Source: CAZGAQ01 sp964523405 (GTDB lineage Bacteria > Planctomycetota > Phycisphaerae > UBA1845 > Fen-1342). Taken from it: 51,616 nt of DNA. Below, one piece after another: positions 47,877 to 51,616 of this stretch. Position 1 is the stretch's first letter, and each line of letters begins with the position of its first letter. The position numbers were made by a program, and so were the translations under genes. A model generated the notes under the pieces. That model had not been told where the DNA came from. It was given only the letters and a program-made list of their open reading frames with translations, and did not search any database. Location: NCBI GenBank assembly GCA_964523405.1, contig CAZGAQ010000038.1, forward strand, positions 1 through 51,616, read 5' to 3'.

Positions 47877-48839
47877 CTAATGATCCCTACGAATCACGTA
47901 CCGCGCCAGTTCCCGCAGCCGGTCCGCCCGGCCACCGAACACCTCCAGAGCCGCTAGCGCCGCCCCCATCTCACGCACCGCCTGCCGCTCGCTCTCCGCC
48001 ATCCCAAACACCGCCGGATAGGTCTGCTTCGCCACGGCCGCGTCCTTGCCAACCGTCTTACCAAGCTGCTCGGCCGTACTCGTCTCGTCCAGCATATCGT
48101 CCGCAATCTGAAATGCGACACCGAGGTGCTGCCCGTACCGCGCGAGCTGCTCGGCCACTTCATCCGAGACGCGTGCACACGCCGCCCCCAATCGGCAGCA
48201 CGTTTCGATCAGCGCCGCCGTCTTGTGGCGGTGAATGTAGTGCACCAGCTCGGCGCTCGCCGGCTTGCCTTCACCTTCCACGTCGGCACCCTGACCTTCG
48301 ATCATATGCTCCGTGCCACGCGCCAGAATCTGCACCAGCGTTGCCACCGCCGCACCCGCCAGCGGGCAAGTCGCCACCAGGGTGAATGCGTGCGCCGCCA
48401 GCCAGTCCGCCGCTAGAATCGCCCCCGCATCACCATAAACCTTGTGGCACGTTGGCTTTCCGCGCCGCAAATCGTCGTTGTCCATCGCCGGCAAATCGTC
48501 ATGCACCAGCGAGAACGTATGAATGAACTCCATCGCCAGCGCCGCCGGCACCGCCGTCTCCGGCCGCCCACCACACACCCGGCAGGCCTCCAGCACCAGG
48601 ATCGGCCGAATCCGTTTTCCGCCCGCGCTCATCGCATACTGTACGGCGTCCGGCAGCCGGCTGTGCGGCAGCATCTGGGTTTCCAGCGCCCGCAAATGCT
48701 CGCTGAGATAGTGCTCGACTTCCAGTCGGCTGTGCTCGAGCCAGGCCAGGAACTCGGCCGAGCCGGCCGGCGTGCCCGCCGGGGGGATATACGCGGACGC
48801 TGGCCGCGCGTCCGGGCAGGTTGTCTGGACGTTTTGCAT
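47877..48839 (-). CDS. ispA: Farnesyl/geranylgeranyl diphosphate synthase, IspA type
   Basis: Chain-elongating prenyltransferase that supplies the downstream squalene/phytoene synthase. From ATG 48839 it is 320 residues: GGKRIRP (73-79), first Asp-rich motif VHDDLPAMDNDDLRRG (112-127) with the two-residue insertion typical of IspA, CHKVYGDAGAILAADWL, KTAALIETCCRLGA and second Asp-rich motif QIADDMLDE (244-252). The N-terminal 25 residues are not conserved. The longer open frame to 48935 is rejected because a -10 hexamer lies just before this ATG. Product length (C15 or C20) cannot be assigned with certainty. Confidence 0.94.
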   Translation of the reverse strand: MQNVQTTCPDARPASAYIPPAGTPAGSAEFLAWLEHSRLEVEHYLSEHLRALETQMLPHSRLPDAVQYAMSAGGKRIRPILVLEACRVCGGRPETAVPAALAMEFIHTFSLVHDDLPAMDNDDLRRGKPTCHKVYGDAGAILAADWLAAHAFTLVATCPLAGAAVATLVQILARGTEHMIEGQGADVEGEGKPASAELVHYIHRHKTAALIETCCRLGAACARVSDEVAEQLARYGQHLGVAFQIADDMLDETSTAEQLGKTVGKDAAVAKQTYPAVFGMAESERQAVREMGAALAALEVFGGRADRLRELARYVIRRDH

Positions 48840-48845
48840 CCCGAC

Positions 48846-48851
48846 AGGATA
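48846..48851 (-). promoter_or_regulatory. -10 hexamer 6 nt before the ispA ATG
   Basis: Minus-strand TATCCT, 6 nt, then ATG at 48839, with no ribosome binding site. CTGGCA with an 18-nt spacer is a 4/6 match for -35. Predicts a leaderless mRNA for the isoprenoid operon. Confidence 0.5.
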
Positions 48852-48955
48852 GAGTCTCAAGCTCCGGGTTGCCAGTATTTTTCCAGGTGTCCCGATGCTC
48901 AACGCCCGGCAAGCGCGAGACTTGCGCCAGCGCACTCGTTCCCAGCGCCGGTTAT

Positions 48956-49027
48956 TGACAGGCCAACTGACATTCTGTTTGACAGTGCAATTGACAGCGC
49001 CATCGACAGCCTGATTGACAGCCTGTC
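48956..49027. repeat. 12-bp tandem array (six units) between ispA and aat
   Basis: The pentamer TGACA (CGACA once) recurs at 48956, 48968, 48980, 48992, 49004 and 49016, an exact 12-nt period. Units: TGACAGGCCAAC, TGACATTCTGTT, TGACAGTGCAAT, TGACAGCGCCAT, CGACAGCCTGAT, TGACAGCCTGTC; a decayed seventh (GGACTGTTGCTG) follows. Four carry a full TTGACA. No -10 hexamer lies at the matching distance, so they look like iteron-type binding sites rather than a promoter. Confidence 0.75.
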
Positions 49028-49131
49028 GGACTGTTGCTGGCCGACCGCATCGTCAGACGGGCGAACGGCCGGGTCAACACAGGGATGCCCGGCCGGGTCG
49101 ACAGCCTGACGGCCAATACGCAGGAGGCGAG

Positions 49132-49728
49132 GTGCCCGACAACAGCAGCGAACCCTTGACCCCCGACGTGGTCCTCCACGCCTACTGCCTCGGCGCGTTT
49201 CCGATGGCCGACCGCCGCGGCCGCATCGCTTGGTACAGCCCCGACCCGCGCTGCATCTTTCCCCTCGATGAGTTCCACGTTCCCCGCACCGTCCGCCAGC
49301 TCATCCGTCGCCAGGCCTTTGAGGTCCGCGTCAACGCCGCCTTCCCCGCGGTAATCGCCGCCTGCTGCGACCGCCCCGAGGGCACCTGGATCTCCCCTGA
49401 GGTCATCGCGGTCTACACCGCCCTGCACCGCGCCGGCTTCGCCCACAGCGTCGAGTGCTGGCAAGGCGACGTCCTCGCCGGCGGCCTCTACGGCGTCTCC
49501 ATCGGCGGCGCCTTCTTCGGCGAGTCGATGTTCACCCGCATCGAGAACGCCTCCAAGGTCGCCCTCGTCGCCCTCGTCGAACGCCTCCGCGCGCGCGGCT
49601 TTACCCTCCTCGACACGCAGTGGAGCACCCCTCATCTGGCCCGCTTCGGCGCCCGCGAAATCCCCCGCCGCGAGTACCTCCGCCGCCTCCGCGCCGCACT
49701 CCCGCTCCCCGTCTGCTTCGCCGACTAA
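49132..49728 (+). CDS. aat: Leucyl/phenylalanyl-tRNA--protein transferase
   Basis: N-end-rule enzyme that adds Leu or Phe from tRNA to proteins with N-terminal Arg or Lys, tagging them for ClpS-ClpAP. The 198-residue protein from GTG 49132 (AGGAGG 4 nt upstream) has YCLGAFPMAD, WYSPDPRCIFPLDEFHVPR in pieces, GTWISPEVIAVYTALH, LAGGLYGVSIGGAFFGESMF and DTQWSTPHLARFGAREIPR. The frame is open 39 codons further upstream, through the decayed end of the repeat array, but the strong ribosome binding site fixes the start. Confidence 0.95.
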   Translation: MPDNSSEPLTPDVVLHAYCLGAFPMADRRGRIAWYSPDPRCIFPLDEFHVPRTVRQLIRRQAFEVRVNAAFPAVIAACCDRPEGTWISPEVIAVYTALHRAGFAHSVECWQGDVLAGGLYGVSIGGAFFGESMFTRIENASKVALVALVERLRARGFTLLDTQWSTPHLARFGAREIPRREYLRRLRAALPLPVCFAD

Positions 49729-49740
49729 CGCCGCCCCCCC

Positions 49741-49785
49741 GTCATTCCGAAGGAGTGTAACGACTGAGGAATCTGCCTGCATTCA
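49741..49785. repeat. Dispersed intergenic repeat (GTCATTCCGA...GAGGAATCTGC type)
   Basis: GTCATTCCGAAGGAGTG, AACGACTGAGGAATCTGC: this text closely matches a short repeat I know from intergenic regions of many environmental bacterial genomes, usually written GTCATTCCGAGCG...GAGGAATCTGC. It sits directly after the aat stop. One copy here; its family status rests on recall. Confidence 0.5.
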
Positions 49786-49875
49786 CGCCCCGCTCCCGAC
49801 GCCCCGCCCCGCCTCTGGCCCGGCCTCCTCTCTTGTGATTTGCTCTTCGAAATCCGCCAATCTCCGTCCCCCCGT

Positions 49876-49915
49876 TCTCACGTCTTCGTTTTCTCACGTT
49901 CGCACGTCGGCACAC
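49876..49915. repeat. Degenerate 8-bp tandem repeat
   Basis: Successive 8-mers TCTCACGT, CTTCGTTT, TCTCACGT, TCGCACGT, CGGCACAC follow one another without gap. The 229-bp gap between aat and the lactonase gene otherwise shows only the adjacent dispersed repeat and a pyrimidine-rich plus strand. Confidence 0.45.
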
Positions 49916-49957
49916 CCCCTTGGCACCTTCCCACCTCCCCACCTTGTCACTCCTGCG

Positions 49958-51424
49958 CTACGGGCACACCGTGTTCATCACCGCCACGAACGGGTCAATA
50001 TCCCGCCAGTTCACGTGCCCATCCCCGTCCACATCGCAGTTGGCGAACAGGCAGGCCGGCGCCCCGCCAAACAGCGCCTGCCACGCCGACTCGTTGTCGT
50101 TCATCGCCGCCACGAAATAGTCGATGTCCCGCCAGGTGATCGACTCGTCGCAGTTCGCATCCCCGCGGCACACGACCGGCGGGGGCGCCCACGCCGCCAG
50201 CGCCCGCGGTGTAATCCCCCCCGTCGACACCATCGGCCCGTGCTGCGTAAACGACCCGTTCGCGTTGACCGTCAGCGAGTACACCCCCGTTGCTCCATCC
50301 GACGTGTCCGTGATGAACAGCAGGTCGCCGAGCGTCTGCAGCCCACCCAGCGCGCCCTGAATCCCCACCGAGAACCCATAGCCCGTCGACACCGGCGCGC
50401 CCGCCCCGTCAAAGCTCGCCGTCCGCGCCGCTGCCGTCCACGCATCCGACCACACCAGGTACTCGCCCGCGCGCCCCACCTTCACATGCGACGGCGAATA
50501 GCCATCGACGCTGAACGGCGACCCGGGCAGCGGCGCCAGCGCCCCGCTTTCGTCCACGTCAAACCCCTGCAGCACCTCCGTGATGCCCCCCGCCACGTAC
50601 ATCCGCTTCCCGTCCGGCGTCAGCGCCATCTCCAGCGCATACGCCGACGGATTCGTCGCCTGATTATCCACCAGCGTCAGCGTCCCGTTCGTCTCCACCC
50701 GCAGCGCCCGAATCGCGTCGTACGTCGAATCGCTCGCGTACACCACCGGCAGCGTCGGGTGCTTCACCAGGTAGTAGTTGCTGCCGCCCGTCGGCTCCGT
50801 GTCCACCTCCGTCAAGGTCGCCGGCGGCCCCGGCAAGAAGCGATAGATGACCACCAGGTCCGGGCTCGGATCCGTCCGCGTCACCGCCAGGTACTCGTCC
50901 GTCACCCAACACACGTCCATCGGCGTCCCCGGCACCATGAACGTCCCGATCTTCGTGAGCGCCGCATCCGCCGCCACAGAGAACACGTTCACCTGTTCGG
51001 TCGGATCCGGCCCCGTCGCGTGCCCCGTGGCCACATACCGCCCGCTCGGCGACAGCGACAGCGAGTACGCGTTGCAGCCCGGGCACGAAACCGTCATGTT
51101 CGGCCGCGACCCCGTCACGATCCGGTTCACCAGGGTCAGCGTCCCGTCCGCATTCACTTGCAGCGCCGCCACACTCCCCTCCAGGTTCCCGTTGTGGGCC
51201 ACGAAAACCGCCGGCACCGCCGACTGCCCCAGCGCCAACTCCGCCATGAACCCGCTCACCACCAGGACCAGCACCCGAACCCGTCCCCGCCGCGCGCGGC
51301 CAGCGCGCGCACTGTGGCAGCGGCGTGCCGCCCGCGCACTGTGGCACCGGTTTCCAACCGGTGAATGCACGTCTGTCCCACGAACCCACTCCCCGCGCCC
51401 GGCCGCCGGCAATGTGGCCAACAT
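49958..51424 (-). CDS. Secreted lactonase-fold beta-propeller protein with C-terminal dockerin
   Basis: A 488-residue exported protein. Residues about 70-415 form a seven-bladed propeller of the lactonase/YncE kind (VAALQVNADGTLTLVNRIV, LSLSPSGRYVATGHATG, MALTPDGKRMYVAGG); residues 419-488 are two dockerin loops (GDANCDESITWRDIDYFVAA and DVDGDGHVNWRDIDPFVAVM). A GAGGAG site 5 nt before the ATG at 51424 supports that start, but it gives a 50-residue n-region before the hydrophobic signal (51-68), encoded across an inserted palindromic repeat. GTG at 51274 is the alternative. Enzyme activity is unproven; dockerin suggests anchoring to a cohesin-like partner. Confidence 0.82.
   Translation of the reverse strand: MLATLPAAGRGEWVRGTDVHSPVGNRCHSARAARRCHSARAGRARRGRVRVLVLVVSGFMAELALGQSAVPAVFVAHNGNLEGSVAALQVNADGTLTLVNRIVTGSRPNMTVSCPGCNAYSLSLSPSGRYVATGHATGPDPTEQVNVFSVAADAALTKIGTFMVPGTPMDVCWVTDEYLAVTRTDPSPDLVVIYRFLPGPPATLTEVDTEPTGGSNYYLVKHPTLPVVYASDSTYDAIRALRVETNGTLTLVDNQATNPSAYALEMALTPDGKRMYVAGGITEVLQGFDVDESGALAPLPGSPFSVDGYSPSHVKVGRAGEYLVWSDAWTAAARTASFDGAGAPVSTGYGFSVGIQGALGGLQTLGDLLFITDTSDGATGVYSLTVNANGSFTQHGPMVSTGGITPRALAAWAPPPVVCRGDANCDESITWRDIDYFVAAMNDNESAWQALFGGAPACLFANCDVDGDGHVNWRDIDPFVAVMNTVCP
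51306..51363. repeat. Palindromic repeat with duplicated 14-bp flank
   Basis: CGCGCACTGTGGCA occurs twice (51306-51319, 51333-51346). The second copy runs into a perfect stem CACCGGTT (51345-51352) / AACCGGTG (51356-51363) with a TCC loop. This REP-like unit lies in the 5' part of the lactonase-like gene. Confidence 0.6.
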
Positions 51425-51592
51425 ATTGGCTCCTCTCCGCGGCGGGAATGAACTGCGCGCCCGCCGGCCCTGACCCACCCCCGCCCAACGCGCGCATTAT
51501 AGGCCGCGGCCCATCGGGCTGAGAAGCAAAAACTCGCGCCCCCCGTCGTCGTCCCGCGCCCGCCCCATTCGCCGTCGCGCCCGCGCACAACT

Positions 51593-51613
51593 CCCCTCCC
51601 TCTTAGGGAGGGG
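51593..51613. repeat. Hairpin at right window edge
   Basis: CCCCTCCC (51593-51600) and GGGAGGGG (51606-51613) pair perfectly around TCTTA. It may be a terminator or part of a dispersed intergenic repeat; the window ends 3 nt later. Confidence 0.45.
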
Positions 51614-51616
51614 GCA

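Noticed and set aside
48956..49027. CRISPR array
   Set aside because: The units are 12 bp in direct contact with no spacers, and no cas gene is nearby.
48952..49782. 276-codon minus-strand frame with Cys-Gln repeats
   Set aside because: It is antisense to aat and its repeats come only from the 12-bp DNA array.

Overview
The window is a GC-rich, gene-dense stretch of a bacterial chromosome that looks planctomycete, probably Phycisphaerae-like. This rests on dockerin-type repeats on secreted proteins, a sigma factor with the N-terminal half typical of that phylum, a eukaryote-type (GT3) glycogen synthase, and palindromic intergenic repeats. No database search was possible, so the affiliation is inference.

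Positions 1-13.7 kb (minus strand) hold the S10-spc-alpha ribosomal protein cluster, read rpsJ-rplC-rplD-rplW-rplB-rpsS-rplV-rpsC-rplP-rpmC-rpsQ-rplN-rplX-rplE-rpsN-rpsH-rplF-rplR-rpsE-rplO-secY-adk-map-rpmJ-rpsM-rpsK-rpsD, with rpsD cut by the left edge. The usual rpmD (L30) between rpsE and rplO and infA (IF-1) between map and rpmJ are absent. Upstream on the same strand (14-17.2 kb) is a cell-shape operon: a membrane-anchored coiled-coil protein, a 55-residue membrane protein, mreB and mreC.

Positions 17.4-23.5 kb (plus) carry phoH, a PgpH-type 7TM-HD phosphodiesterase, an EamA transporter and a PepD-type dipeptidase. Positions 23.5-34.7 kb hold a dockerin-bearing secreted metallophosphatase and an Ada/Ogt repair protein (minus), orphan lipoamide dehydrogenase and a 3-methyladenine glycosylase (plus), then a 1394-residue secreted macroglobulin-like protein (minus).

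Positions 33.7-38.3 kb form the most interesting block. A tightly overlapping minus-strand operon encodes a HEAT-type lipoprotein, an RsbW-like HATPase kinase, a STAS protein, an MlaE-type lipid permease and a divergent RNase HII. Divergent from it is a sigma-70 factor with an unusual region 2.4 and a long structured leader. Together these look like a partner-switching module physically tied to lipid transport.

Positions 38.4-51.6 kb contain a beta-propeller-like lipoprotein, GT3 glycogen synthase, a ThuA / Gfo-Idh pair, an isoprenoid operon (ispA-dxs-squalene/phytoene synthase-UroD-like), aat, and a lactonase-fold protein with a C-terminal dockerin. Several monocistronic or first genes lack a Shine-Dalgarno sequence and instead have a -10-like hexamer 6-8 nt before ATG, suggesting leaderless transcripts. 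A 12-bp tandem array lies between ispA and aat. No tRNA, rRNA, CRISPR array, transposase or prophage gene was seen.
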